DNA of 64,000 nt, taken from positions 248,001 through 312,000 of the forward strand of contig NZ_WHJG01000001.1 of NCBI RefSeq assembly GCF_011682175.1. The letters run 5' to 3'. Position 1 is the first letter of the stretch, and each line of letters begins with the position of its first letter. This DNA comes from Massilia frigida (GTDB lineage Bacteria > Pseudomonadota > Gammaproteobacteria > Burkholderiales > Burkholderiaceae_D). The notes under the pieces were generated by a model. The model ran no database searches, had not been told where the DNA came from, and saw only the letters and a program-made list of their open reading frames with translations. The position numbers and the translations under genes are program-made. Shown one piece after another: positions 43,829 to 52,578 of this stretch.

Positions 43829-46170
43829 GCCTTTTCCTCCTGAAGTGCACGCGCGACCGATACCGATGGCGCGGCGCGGGTGAGCGCAACGCGCTCGCCG
43901 CAGTGGGTCAGTCCGAGCGCCTCGCCTTGCAGCAGGGTGTAGCGCGCGTGGGTGGCGTCGATGCGTACTTGCAGCAGCGCGCCGTGGATGTGGATCTGGA
44001 ACTGGTAGTGCTGCCAGCGCGCCGGCAGGGTGGGCGCAAAGCGCAGCGCGCCGTCGGTCACGCGCATGCCGGCAAAGCCGTAGGCCACGCCCATCCAGGT
44101 GCCCGCCATGGCCGCCGTGTGCACGCCGTAGTGGGTGTTCCCGTGCGTGTCGTCCAGATCCAGGCGCGCGGTCTCCATGAAGTAATCGTAAGCCTTGTCG
44201 TGGTAGCCCACTTCCGAGGCGATGATGCTGAAGATGCAGGACGACAGTGACGAATCATGCGTGGTCACGGCTTCGTAATAGTCAAAGTCGCGCTTCTTGT
44301 CGTCTTGCGTGAACTGGTCGGACAGCAGCAGCAGCGCCAGCACCACGTCGGCCTGCTTGCACACCTGGTGGCGGTAGATCACCAGTGGGTGGTAGTTCAG
44401 TAGCAGCGGATAGTTTTCTTTTGGCGTGGCGGCGAAGTCCCACGGCTTTTTGCCAAGGAAGCTGTCGTCCTGCTCGTGGATGCCGAGGGCGGCGTCGTAG
44501 GGCAGCGCCATGCGGCCGGCGGCGCGGCGCCAGGCGGCTGGTTCGGCGTCGTCAAGGCCGATGGCTTGCGCGATGCGCTCGAAGTCGTGCGGGCGCGCGC
44601 CGCGCAGGGTGTCGACAATCTCCGCCGCGAAGCGCAAGTGCATCTGCGCCATGGCATTGGTGTAGTAGTTGTTGTTGACCAGCGCCGTGTATTCGTCGGG
44701 ACCGGTGACTTCGTTGATGCAGAAGCGCCCGGCGCGGTCGTAGTTGCCGATCCCGATCCAGATGCGCGCGGTCTCCAGCACGATTTCGGCGCCGGCCGAC
44801 GCCATGTAATCGAGGTCGCCGGTGGCGTCCAGGTACAGCTTGATGGAGTAGGCGATATCGGCGTTGATGTGGTACTGCGCGGTCCCGGCCGGGAAATAGG
44901 CGGAGCACTCTTCGCCAGCGATGGTGCGCCACGGGTAGAGCGCGCCTTTGGCGTGCGACATCTGGCGCGCACGGGCGCGGGCTTGGTCAAGACCGGCGTA
45001 GCGGTAAGCCAGCAGTTGTTTGGCGATTTCCGGTTTGCTGTACAAGAAAAACGGGAAGATGTAGATCTCCGTGTCCCAGAAGTAGTGGCCTTCGTAGCCT
45101 TCGCCGGTCACGCCCTTGGCCGCGATGTTGGTCTTGCCGTCGCGGCCGACCGATTGCAGCAGGTGAAACTGGTTGAAGCGAATGCCTTGCTGGAGCGCGT
45201 CGTCGCCGGCGATCTCCACGTCGGCACGGTCCCAGAAGTCGGCCAGGTACGCCCCCTGGCGCGCGCACAGGGCATCGAAGCCGTCGGCTTTGGCCTTGGT
45301 CAGCGCGGCGCTGGCGAGGCCCGCCAGTTCCGCCTCGGGATAGTCGCGCGACGAAAAATAGACACCGTACTTGGTCAGGCTTTGCGGCAGCATCACGTCC
45401 AGGTTGAACACAAAACTGTGGCTGGCCGCCAGCTCCTGGCGGCTCGCGCTGCCCGCCACCGCAGCCGCGGTGTCGATGGCGCTCACCAGGGTGAAGCCGC
45501 TGTTGTGGGTGCGCTGGGTGAGGCTGGACGCCGTGGCGCCCTGCTCCACCGCCAGCAGGCGTAGCGCGGGCCCCGACACGGCGGAGCCGATGCGCGGATC
45601 GTCGCCGGCTTCCTGGTTGCGCACAGCGCCGTCAATGCCGGAGACCACGCGTACCTGGCCGGAGAAATTGAGCGCGGTCAGTTCGACATCGAGCGCGAAC
45701 AGGTGCTTGTCGGCCAGCGAGACCACGCGCCGCGTGACGAGGCCAAGGCGCTTGCCGCTCGGGGAGGTCCATTCCAGGCTGCGCCGCAACACGCCGGTGC
45801 GAAAGTCGAGCACGCGCTCGTAGCGATCGAGCGTGCCTTGCAGCGGGTCGAAGCGTTCGTCGCCGAGCCAGACTTCGATGCCTTTCGCGTTCGGCACGTT
45901 GAGCATGAACTGGTTGGTCTTGGCCAGCGCGAAGGCGGCTTCCGGATAGACGATCGGTTCGGACTCGTAGAAGCCATTGAGGTAAGTACCGTCAAGCGAG
46001 GTGCCGGCCGGGCCGCTGTAGCCTTCTTCCGGCGTGCCGCGCAGGCCGATGTAGCCGTTACCGAGGGCGAACAGGGTCTCGTTCAAAAAATGCGTGGCGG
46101 GGTCGAAGACGGTCTCGCGAAGGCACCATGGATCGGTCGGGAGAGCGTGGGGGATACTTGCGTGCGGCAC
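43825..46170 (-). CDS. GH65 disaccharide phosphorylase
   Basis: This 781-residue glycoside hydrolase family 65 enzyme begins at a GTG (46170) with AAAGGA 7 bases upstream. The general acid Glu lies in NEVTGPDEYT near residue 485. Other family text: FALGNGYIGLRGTPEEG at the start, GHYFWDTEIYIFPFFLYSKPE and the phosphate-loop region near HTNTHYGVHTAAMAGTWMG. GH65 phosphorylases split alpha-linked disaccharides (maltose, trehalose, kojibiose, nigerose) with phosphate to give beta-glucose 1-phosphate; which one cannot be read from sequence. Its partner pgmB follows immediately. Confidence 0.95.
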   Translation of the reverse strand: MPHASIPHALPTDPWCLRETVFDPATHFLNETLFALGNGYIGLRGTPEEGYSGPAGTSLDGTYLNGFYESEPIVYPEAAFALAKTNQFMLNVPNAKGIEVWLGDERFDPLQGTLDRYERVLDFRTGVLRRSLEWTSPSGKRLGLVTRRVVSLADKHLFALDVELTALNFSGQVRVVSGIDGAVRNQEAGDDPRIGSAVSGPALRLLAVEQGATASSLTQRTHNSGFTLVSAIDTAAAVAGSASRQELAASHSFVFNLDVMLPQSLTKYGVYFSSRDYPEAELAGLASAALTKAKADGFDALCARQGAYLADFWDRADVEIAGDDALQQGIRFNQFHLLQSVGRDGKTNIAAKGVTGEGYEGHYFWDTEIYIFPFFLYSKPEIAKQLLAYRYAGLDQARARARQMSHAKGALYPWRTIAGEECSAYFPAGTAQYHINADIAYSIKLYLDATGDLDYMASAGAEIVLETARIWIGIGNYDRAGRFCINEVTGPDEYTALVNNNYYTNAMAQMHLRFAAEIVDTLRGARPHDFERIAQAIGLDDAEPAAWRRAAGRMALPYDAALGIHEQDDSFLGKKPWDFAATPKENYPLLLNYHPLVIYRHQVCKQADVVLALLLLSDQFTQDDKKRDFDYYEAVTTHDSSLSSCIFSIIASEVGYHDKAYDYFMETARLDLDDTHGNTHYGVHTAAMAGTWMGVAYGFAGMRVTDGALRFAPTLPARWQHYQFQIHIHGALLQVRIDATHARYTLLQGEALGLTHCGERVALTRAAPSVSVARALQEEKA

Positions 46171-46207
46171 GGGTTTGTCCTTTGTCTGTCTTTTGAAATT
46201 TTCACTT

Positions 46208-46260
46208 CAAACCGGTTTGGATTCGAGCCGAGTCTATTTCAAATCGGTTTGGAAAGTCAA
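46208..46260 (-). promoter_or_regulatory. GH65 operon promoter with two LacI-type operators
   Basis: On the minus strand TTGACT (46260-46255) and TAGACT (46236-46231) with an 18-bp spacer form a promoter. The palindrome CAAACCGGTTTG (46208-46219) lies just downstream of the expected start, and CAAATCGGTTTG (46240-46251, one mismatch) lies in the spacer. Their centres are 32 bp apart, about three helix turns, as expected for co-operative LacI-family repression. Confidence 0.7.
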
Positions 46261-46284
46261 TTTATTTAGATTTTGTTGGAAAAA

Positions 46285-47322
46285 TCAGGTCTGGCGCGCG
46301 ATCAGGGTAGTCGGCAGCATTTCGGATTCGACCTGCTCGCCGTTCATCAGCGCCAGCATTTTTTTGGCGAGCAGCACGCCGCCGTCGCGCAGGTACTGGT
46401 GCACGCTGGTCAGCGGCGGCACGAAGCTGGCCGCGCCTGGCGTATCGTCGTAGCCGATGACCGAGACGTCGTCCGGCACGCGCAGCTGGTGTTCGGTGAG
46501 CGCGCGGATCGCGCCCATGGCCAGCAAATCGCTGGCGGCAAACACGCCGTCGAACGCGTGGCCTTTTTTCTTGAGCAGCGCGGTCATGCTGTCGAAGCCC
46601 GACTCGAAGGTGAAGGCCTTGGGGCGGATGATGTGGACCGTGCCCTGCCCGCCCAGCGCGTCGATGAAGCCGGCGCAGCGCTCCTGGACTTCGGCGTGGT
46701 CGACGTCACCGAGGAACACCAGCTTGCGCCGGCCTTGCGCGAGGAAGCGTTCGGCCACGCTGGCGCCGCCGCGGCGGTTGTCGCTGCCGACCACGATGGC
46801 GCCGCTTTCCGGCGCACCCCACACCACCAGCGGCAGGCCGGCTTTTTGCAGGAAGCGCACCGCTTCGCCGTGCGAGCCCTGGCCGAGCAAAATCAAACCG
46901 TCGGCGCCCTGCACCGGGGCGGTGTCCATCAACTGCTTGGAGGTGAGCACCACGCTGTAGCCGGCCGTGGTCAGTTCCTGGGTGATGCCGCCCAACAGTT
47001 CAAGCGGATACGGGTCCGACATGGGACGGCCCTTCACGGGCGTCATTTCGACCACCACCGCGACCGAATAGCTGCGCCGCATGCGCAGGTTGCGCGCGCT
47101 GATGTTCAGGCGGTAGCCCTGTTCGTCGGCGATGCGGCGGATTTTTTCGCGCGTCTTTTCCGTCACCAGCGGGCTGTCGCGCAACGCGCGCGATACCGTG
47201 ATCGTGGAAACGCCCGCCAGGCTGGCGAGGTCTTCCATCGTCAGCGCGGCATCATTCTTGCGAGGTGCGATCGTGCTTGCTGCCGGCGCGGCAGTCTTGC
47301 TTGCAGCCTTGTTTGCGGCCAT
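46285..47322 (-). CDS. LacI-family regulator divergent from the TonB-dependent receptor
   Basis: The ATG at 47322 gives 345 residues (a TTG at 47334 adds four). An Ala/Lys-rich leader of about 27 residues precedes the helix-turn-helix (LTMEDLASLAGVSTITVSRALRDSPLVTEKTREKIRRI), and the rest is the sugar-binding domain (LLGGITQELTTAGYSVVLTS, DGVFAASDLLAMGAIRALTEH). It is transcribed away from the TonB-dependent receptor and shares with it a 291-bp control region holding two ATCGAT-centred palindromes, its likely operators. It is distinct from the LacI protein at 40838. Quoted motifs are partial. Confidence 0.9.
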   Translation of the reverse strand: MAANKAASKTAAPAASTIAPRKNDAALTMEDLASLAGVSTITVSRALRDSPLVTEKTREKIRRIADEQGYRLNISARNLRMRRSYSVAVVVEMTPVKGRPMSDPYPLELLGGITQELTTAGYSVVLTSKQLMDTAPVQGADGLILLGQGSHGEAVRFLQKAGLPLVVWGAPESGAIVVGSDNRRGGASVAERFLAQGRRKLVFLGDVDHAEVQERCAGFIDALGGQGTVHIIRPKAFTFESGFDSMTALLKKKGHAFDGVFAASDLLAMGAIRALTEHQLRVPDDVSVIGYDDTPGAASFVPPLTSVHQYLRDGGVLLAKKMLALMNGEQVESEMLPTTLIARQT

Positions 47323-47397
47323 GGAAACGCTCAATTTTGGTAGGAAAACAACGACACCGCCGCATTATGACAGGTTTACGGCATGCCACAGACAAAA

Positions 47398-47446
47398 TGA
47401 CATCGATAACATTTTGATTGACATCGATATCATTTCTTGTTTCAAT
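47398..47446 (+). promoter_or_regulatory. TonB-dependent receptor promoter with two LacI-type operators
   Basis: TGACATCGATAACA (47398-47411) and TGACATCGATATCA (47419-47432) are near-perfect palindromes centred on ATCGAT, 21 bp apart (two helix turns). The second overlaps TTGACA (47418-47423), with TTCAAT 17 bp downstream as -10 box. The LacI gene next door is the obvious candidate regulator. Confidence 0.65.
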
Positions 47447-47613
47447 GATTCGTCTTTCCTTGCCATCCTAATAAATTGCAGACGAGCCCGATGTGCGGCA
47501 AGGTGGGGAAAGGAAAGTGGACACGCATGCGGCAGGCACTCGGAAAGCGAATGCGCAGCCAGTCCAGGAGACGGATTTCAACAAGAACACACGATAAAAA
47601 AGCGAGCATAACG

Positions 47614-50055
47614 ATGAACAGTCACAAGCACTTCCTGCTTTCCTCAGTCACGCTGGCCGTGCTGACCCTGATGAACCAGGCCCAGGCAGCCGGCCAGGCC
47701 GCGCCCCCTGCCGCGCCGGCACCAGATGCGGTGGCGACCGAAATCCAGCAGGTGGTGGTGACCGGCACCGCCTCGGCGCGCGGCACGCGCAAGATCGACA
47801 CCAGTTTTTCGATCACCACGGCAACCGAGGAACAGCTCAAATCGGCCTCGCCCAGCAGCACGGCCGACGTGCTCAAACTCGTGCCGGGCGTGTATGCGGA
47901 GTCGACCGGCGGCCAGTCGGGCGCGAATATCGAAGTGCGCGGCTTTCCGTCCGGTAGCGATTCGCCCTTCGTGTCGGTGCAGATGAACGGCAATCCGCTG
48001 TATCCGGTGCCGGTGCTGTCGTTCTTCGAGGGATCGTCCGCGTTCCGCCTGGACGACACGGTGGCGCGGGTCGAAGTGCTGCGCGGCGGGCCGAGCACGA
48101 TTTACTCGGTCGGCCAGCCGGGCGCGACGATGAACTTCATTCTCAAGAAGGGCGACGATACGCCGGAAGCGACCCTGCGCGTCACCACCGGCACCGGCAA
48201 GCTGCGCCGGCTCGACGGCTTTGTCGGCGGCAAGATTGCCGATGGCTGGTACGGGACCATCGGCGGCTTCGCGCGCCAGACCCAGGGCGTGCGCGATCCC
48301 CAGTTCAAGGCCGACGATGGCAAGCAGCTGACCGCCTCGCTCACGCGCAGGCTCGACGAAGGCGAAGTGACCGCCTACGTGCGTACCACCAAGGAAAAGA
48401 ATGCGTTTTACACGGGCGTGCCGCTGATTTCGAGCGACAACGGGCGCACGATCACGGAGTTTCCCGGCTTCGATCCGCTCACCGGCACTTTGATGAGCAA
48501 TGAAATGCGCCACTTCACCATCGACGCGGCGCCCGGCAAGACGCTCACGCGCGACCTGGCGGACGGGCGCGGCATGGACGCGACCGTGTTCGGTGCCGAG
48601 TACGAGCAAAAACTGGGCGGCTGGGACGTGTCGAACAAGGCGAATTACTTCAGCGGCGACCTGAACACGATCTCGATGTTCACCGGGAATAACCCGCTGA
48701 CGGCGGCGGCCTACCTGGCCAACGCCAACGCGACCCACAATCCGGGCGCGGCGGCCGGTTCGGGCAGCATCAGCTATGTAAAAGGCGGCGCGGTCGATCC
48801 CAATCAGCAAGTGGTGCAGGCCGGATTGTGGTCGGTCGAGAAGAAACTGAGCTCCTTCACCAACGAATTCCGTATCAGCAAGGAGCTGCTCAAGAACAAT
48901 ACGACCACGGTGGGCGCCTATGTGGCGCGCTACAAGTCGAATGACGAGTGGTATCTGGGCAACAGCCACCTGATGACGGCCACGCCCAACGCTAGCCTGA
49001 TCAATGTACAACTGAGTAACGGCACCATCGTGTCGCGCAACGGGGTGGACGGCAATGTGTTTTATGCGCCGCTGGCCGCGTACAAGGGCAACAATACCGC
49101 CCTGTTCGTCGCCAATGAGTGGAAAGTGAACGAGCAGATCAAGGTGGACGTGGGTGCGCGCCGCGAAAAGCAGAGCCTGAAAGCGACGATCTCGAACCTG
49201 ACCTCGATGGACACGGACGCCAATCCGCTAACGGTGTACAACAACGGCACCTCGGTTGCGACCGGCACCAACACCCAGCTCAGCCGCGACGACAGCGTCA
49301 ACTCCTTCACGGTGGGCGGCATCTACAAGTTGTCCAAGGATATGAGCGTATTTGCGCGCGCCAATACCGGCCACACCTTCATCTATTTCGACGATATGCG
49401 CAACGCCGGCACCCAGGCGGCGCTGAACGACCGCAAGGGCGTGCCGACCCCGAAAGTGACGCAGTACGAAGTCGGTTTCAAGACCGTGGGCGCCATGTAC
49501 AGCGCATACATCAACGGGTTTTACACGGACTTCACCGGCATTTCGTTCCAGCAGATCACGACCGATGCGGTGCTCAACTCGGTGAGCGGTTCGCGCGGGC
49601 ATGGCGTGGAGTTCGAACTGGCCGTGCGGCCGGTGAAAAACCTGCAGGTGAGCTTGATGGGCAATTATCAGGAATCCAAATACCGCGACAATCCGGCGAT
49701 TTCCGGCAAGCTGGTGCAGCGCCAGCCGAAGATGCAGTTCCGCCTGTCGCCAAGCTACCGGATTCCGATGGGCGACAATTCGCTCAAGCTATACGGGACC
49801 TACGCGCATGTGGGCAGCCGCTGGGCCGACCAGGCCAATCTGTCTTATTTGCCGTCGTATAAAACGGTGGACGCCGGCATCCTGGCATCAATGGGCGCGC
49901 ATTGGGAATTCCGGCTCGCGGGCACGAACCTGAGCAATGAACTGGGGCTGACAGAGGGAAATTCTCGCCTGACCGGGGCGCAGAGCAGCGGTCCGATCAA
50001 TGCACGGCCGATTTTCGGGCGCGCGGTGGAGGCGTCGTTACTGTACCGGTTCTAA
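47614..50055 (+). CDS. TonB-dependent receptor
   Basis: The ATG at 47614 gives an 813-residue outer-membrane protein with a signal peptide (cleavage near NQAQA, residue 24). A TonB box-like stretch (TEIQQVVVTGTASA) is followed by the plug domain (VLKLVPGVYAESTGGQSGANIEVRGFPSGS, partial quote) and a long beta-barrel rich in Gly/Asn and ending in SLLYRF, the C-terminal aromatic required for outer-membrane insertion. It probably imports an oligosaccharide, since it sits between two LacI regulators and the GH65 operon. Longer in-frame text upstream is not supported by a ribosome site. Confidence 0.93.
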   Translation: MNSHKHFLLSSVTLAVLTLMNQAQAAGQAAPPAAPAPDAVATEIQQVVVTGTASARGTRKIDTSFSITTATEEQLKSASPSSTADVLKLVPGVYAESTGGQSGANIEVRGFPSGSDSPFVSVQMNGNPLYPVPVLSFFEGSSAFRLDDTVARVEVLRGGPSTIYSVGQPGATMNFILKKGDDTPEATLRVTTGTGKLRRLDGFVGGKIADGWYGTIGGFARQTQGVRDPQFKADDGKQLTASLTRRLDEGEVTAYVRTTKEKNAFYTGVPLISSDNGRTITEFPGFDPLTGTLMSNEMRHFTIDAAPGKTLTRDLADGRGMDATVFGAEYEQKLGGWDVSNKANYFSGDLNTISMFTGNNPLTAAAYLANANATHNPGAAAGSGSISYVKGGAVDPNQQVVQAGLWSVEKKLSSFTNEFRISKELLKNNTTTVGAYVARYKSNDEWYLGNSHLMTATPNASLINVQLSNGTIVSRNGVDGNVFYAPLAAYKGNNTALFVANEWKVNEQIKVDVGARREKQSLKATISNLTSMDTDANPLTVYNNGTSVATGTNTQLSRDDSVNSFTVGGIYKLSKDMSVFARANTGHTFIYFDDMRNAGTQAALNDRKGVPTPKVTQYEVGFKTVGAMYSAYINGFYTDFTGISFQQITTDAVLNSVSGSRGHGVEFELAVRPVKNLQVSLMGNYQESKYRDNPAISGKLVQRQPKMQFRLSPSYRIPMGDNSLKLYGTYAHVGSRWADQANLSYLPSYKTVDAGILASMGAHWEFRLAGTNLSNELGLTEGNSRLTGAQSSGPINARPIFGRAVEASLLYRF

Positions 50056-50108
50056 AACCGATGGCAGGCGTGGACAGATTGCCTGTCCACGCCGGGGCCA
50101 CGGCCCAT

Positions 50109-50462
50109 TTACTCGACGACCCAGGAATACTTGACCTTGGCCCATGCCAGCGCAGCCTGGCCGTCTTTCGCACCCGGTTCAAACTTGCAGCGGGCGCCAG
50201 CGCGGACCGATGCACGATCGACGCGCACCGCGCCGCTCGACTCAAGCACTTTCGACTGCACCACTTTGCCATCCGTATCGACCAGGTAAGCAATGGTCAC
50301 GGTGCCGCTTTCGCCGTCATCCTGCCAGCGGACCGGGAATTCAGGTTTTTCGCAGCCGGCTACTTCGAGGCGGGCCGGGCGGTCTTCAGCCATGGCCTGG
50401 GTCGCGCTCAGGCACAGTAAGGTCGCGGATAGTACGGTGGCAAAACGGGTAGTGGCAAACAT
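50109..50462 (-). CDS. TonB C-terminal-domain protein (energy transducer-like)
   Basis: The ATG at 50462 with GGAGGGTG directly upstream gives a 117-residue protein. A signal peptide (residues 1-25) is followed by only the TonB C-terminal domain: PEFPVRWQDDGESGTVTIAYLVDTDGKVVQSKVLESSG (partial). It lacks the long Pro-rich spacer of true TonB and would sit in the periplasm. It converges with the receptor gene, 53 bp from its end, so it may support this receptor (inference). Upstream lies a 325-bp region with notable palindromes. Confidence 0.85.
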   Translation of the reverse strand: MFATTRFATVLSATLLCLSATQAMAEDRPARLEVAGCEKPEFPVRWQDDGESGTVTIAYLVDTDGKVVQSKVLESSGAVRVDRASVRAGARCKFEPGAKDGQAALAWAKVKYSWVVE

Positions 50463-50787
50463 ACACCCTCCAGAGGGATAAGGGATAAATTCGGCGCTTC
50501 TGGCGCTCGAATCGTCTGCTGCGTAGCCAGCTGACAGTTCAAAATATACTGCGCCGCAGCATATTTTCTCCATTTATTATCTCCATGCCGGATATGCCAG
50601 ATGCGCATAACTTATTGCCATGCACCAACATATTGCATTCACAAACTGGATAACAGTGATGAAAGACCTATGTTGGTGCATATGAACCAAGAAAACCGTT
50701 TCAAATGACCCGATTTATAGCGAAACCCTGTGTTGGTGCGTGATAGTGGCTTGTAGCAATAACGCGACGCCCTGTTGCAAATCATGC
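50463..50787. promoter_or_regulatory. Intergenic region with palindrome and three GTTGGTGC repeats
   Basis: No gene is visible in this stretch. A 27-bp near-perfect palindrome lies at 50541-50567 (AAAATAT and CTGCG arms around a central C, one mismatch). Three copies of the core TRTGTTGGTGCRT follow: 50620-50632 (inverted), 50669-50681 and 50729-50741; the first two are exact 13-bp inverted copies. The core equals half of a known NtrC box (TGCACCAACAT), but a sigma-54 promoter is not visible. Confidence 0.55.
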
Positions 50788-51873
50788 TCAGCCGGGGGTG
50801 GGATCGACCCGTTTCCACCACGCCTTGCCGGGTGCAGGGTCCCTCAGGTCGAGCGCCTGGCCCATTTCCGGGGTGGTGAGAAGCACGCCGCGCGCGGTGG
50901 CGAGCGCGGCGATGCGGTCGAAGGGTTCGTGCCAAGCGTGCAGACCCAGGTCGAAGGTGCCGTTATGCACCGGCATCAGCCATTTTCCCTTGAGGTCGAG
51001 GAACGCTTGCAGGGTCTCTTCCGGTTGCATATGCACGTCCGGCCATTGCTTGTCGTACGCGCCCGTTTCCAGCATGGCCACGTCGAAGGGGCCGAATTTC
51101 TCGCCGATCGCCTTGAAACCGTCGAAATAACCGGTGTCCCCACTAAAGAAGACGCGCAAGTCCTTGTGCTCGAACACCCACGATGCCCACAGGGTCGAGT
51201 TGCCATCGGTTACGCCGCGCCCTGAAAAGTGCTGGGCCGGGGTAGCGACCAGGCGCACATTGCCCACCTTGCGTTCCTGCCACCAGTCGAGCTGGCTCAC
51301 CTTGGCGGCGTCAATGCCCCAGGCCACCAGGCGCTCGCCCACGCCGAGCGGGGTGAGAAACTGTTCGGTCTTGGCCGCCAGCGCCAGGATCGAGGCATGG
51401 TCGAGGTGGTCGTAATGGTCATGCGAGAGGATAACGGCCTTGAGCGGCGGCAGCTCCTCGATGCTGATCGGCGGCTGGTGAAAGCGCGCCGGGCCGGCCC
51501 ACTGCACCGGCGAGGCGCGCTTGGAAAACACCGGATCGGTCAGGTAAAAGGCATTGTCGAGCTTGAGCAGCAGGGTCGAATGGCCGAGGCGGAACAGGGT
51601 ATTGTCGGGCGCGGCCAGCAATTGCGCGCGGGTGAGCGCTTGCACCGGGATGACGCCGCTCGGCACGGTATTCTTGTTCTTTCCGGTTAAAAAGGTCCAC
51701 ATGAGGCCAGCCATCTCGGCGGCGCTTTGCTTGAACATGGGAACCGGGTTGCGGAATTTGCCCGCGCTGAACTGGGGCGACTGGTGACGCGGCGCGGCGC
51801 TGTCGGCGAAGGTGCAAGAAACCATGGCAAGGAGTGTCCCTATGAAGATGAGGATGAAGAAAAGTCGGTGCAC
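50788..51873 (-). CDS. Metallo-beta-lactamase-fold hydrolase (NAPE-PLD/UlaG-like)
   Basis: I used the GTG at 51873 (CGGA 8 bases upstream); a TTG at 51888 and an ATG at 51825 are alternatives. The about 361-residue protein has an N-terminal hydrophobic segment ending in LAMVSC, possibly a lipobox. The metal-binding motif SHDHYDHLDHAS, the later STLWASWVF and SGDTGYFDGF blocks, and MPVHNGTFDLGLH give the full set of metal ligands of MBL-fold lactonase/phospholipase-like enzymes such as NAPE-PLD relatives. The substrate is unknown. It is divergent from a TetR-type gene that probably controls it. Confidence 0.9.
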   Translation of the reverse strand: MHRLFFILIFIGTLLAMVSCTFADSAAPRHQSPQFSAGKFRNPVPMFKQSAAEMAGLMWTFLTGKNKNTVPSGVIPVQALTRAQLLAAPDNTLFRLGHSTLLLKLDNAFYLTDPVFSKRASPVQWAGPARFHQPPISIEELPPLKAVILSHDHYDHLDHASILALAAKTEQFLTPLGVGERLVAWGIDAAKVSQLDWWQERKVGNVRLVATPAQHFSGRGVTDGNSTLWASWVFEHKDLRVFFSGDTGYFDGFKAIGEKFGPFDVAMLETGAYDKQWPDVHMQPEETLQAFLDLKGKWLMPVHNGTFDLGLHAWHEPFDRIAALATARGVLLTTPEMGQALDLRDPAPGKAWWKRVDPTPG

Positions 51874-51896
51874 AGCGAGTCCGATCAAAAATGTAC

Positions 51897-51911
51897 ACTA
51901 CACAGTGTAGT
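51897..51911. promoter_or_regulatory. TetR-type operator in the divergent gap
   Basis: ACTACAC-A-GTGTAGT is a perfect 15-nt palindrome with one central base, 44 bp before the TetR gene and 24 bp before the metallo-hydrolase gene. It is the natural binding site for the regulator next to it. Confidence 0.7.
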
Positions 51912-51954
51912 TTCATTTTTTGGAAAAGTAAACTGGTAGGTGTAAAATATTCAA

Positions 51955-52578
51955 ATGAACGCACCCCAACGCCTGACCGACCGAAAACGCCTGGCCATCC
52001 TGGCCGCCGCCGCCGCCCAATTCCGCAGTTGCGGCTTCGAAGCAAGCAGCATGGACAAGATCGCCGCCGACGCCGGCGTGTCGAAACGCACGGTTTACAA
52101 CCACTTCCCCAGCAAGGAAGAGTTATTCGCCGAAACGCTGGTGCAGCTGTTCGAGCGCAGTGCCGCCGATCTGGACTTGCCTTATCGCGGCGACGCCAGC
52201 CTGCGCGCGCAATTGACCGACCTGATGACCATTAAATTGCGGGCCATGGCCGACCGCGACTTTCTCGACCTGGCGCGGGTAGCCATTGCCGAGGCCATGC
52301 ATGCGCCGGAGCGGGTGGGCGCGATCGTGAAGCGCCTGGGCGAGCGCGAGGAAGGGGTGACGCGCTGGATCCGCGCGGCCCTGGCCGACGGCAAGCTCAA
52401 GGAGTGCGACCCGGTCTTCGCCGCTACCCTGCTGCAAGGGCAGGTCAAGGCGATGGCATTCTGGCCGCAGGTGACCATGGGCGCGCCGCCACTGGCGCCG
52501 GAACTGCACCCCGCCGTGGTCGACGCCGCCGTCAGCATGTTCCTGGGCTACTTCGCTCAGGCAAAACACGCCGCGTAG
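51955..52578 (+). CDS. TetR-family transcriptional regulator
   Basis: This 207-residue regulator has a TetR helix-turn-helix (RLAILAAAAAQFRSCGFEASSMDKIAADAGVSKRTVYNHFPSKEELF, residues 11-57, partial quote) and a C-terminal ligand domain like the AefR/YbiH group (LARVAIAEAMHAPERVG). It lies back to back with the metallo-hydrolase gene, with a perfect palindrome between them, so it probably controls that gene and itself. Its last 22 bases overlap the converging BNR-repeat gene. Confidence 0.92.
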   Translation: MNAPQRLTDRKRLAILAAAAAQFRSCGFEASSMDKIAADAGVSKRTVYNHFPSKEELFAETLVQLFERSAADLDLPYRGDASLRAQLTDLMTIKLRAMADRDFLDLARVAIAEAMHAPERVGAIVKRLGEREEGVTRWIRAALADGKLKECDPVFAATLLQGQVKAMAFWPQVTMGAPPLAPELHPAVVDAAVSMFLGYFAQAKHAA

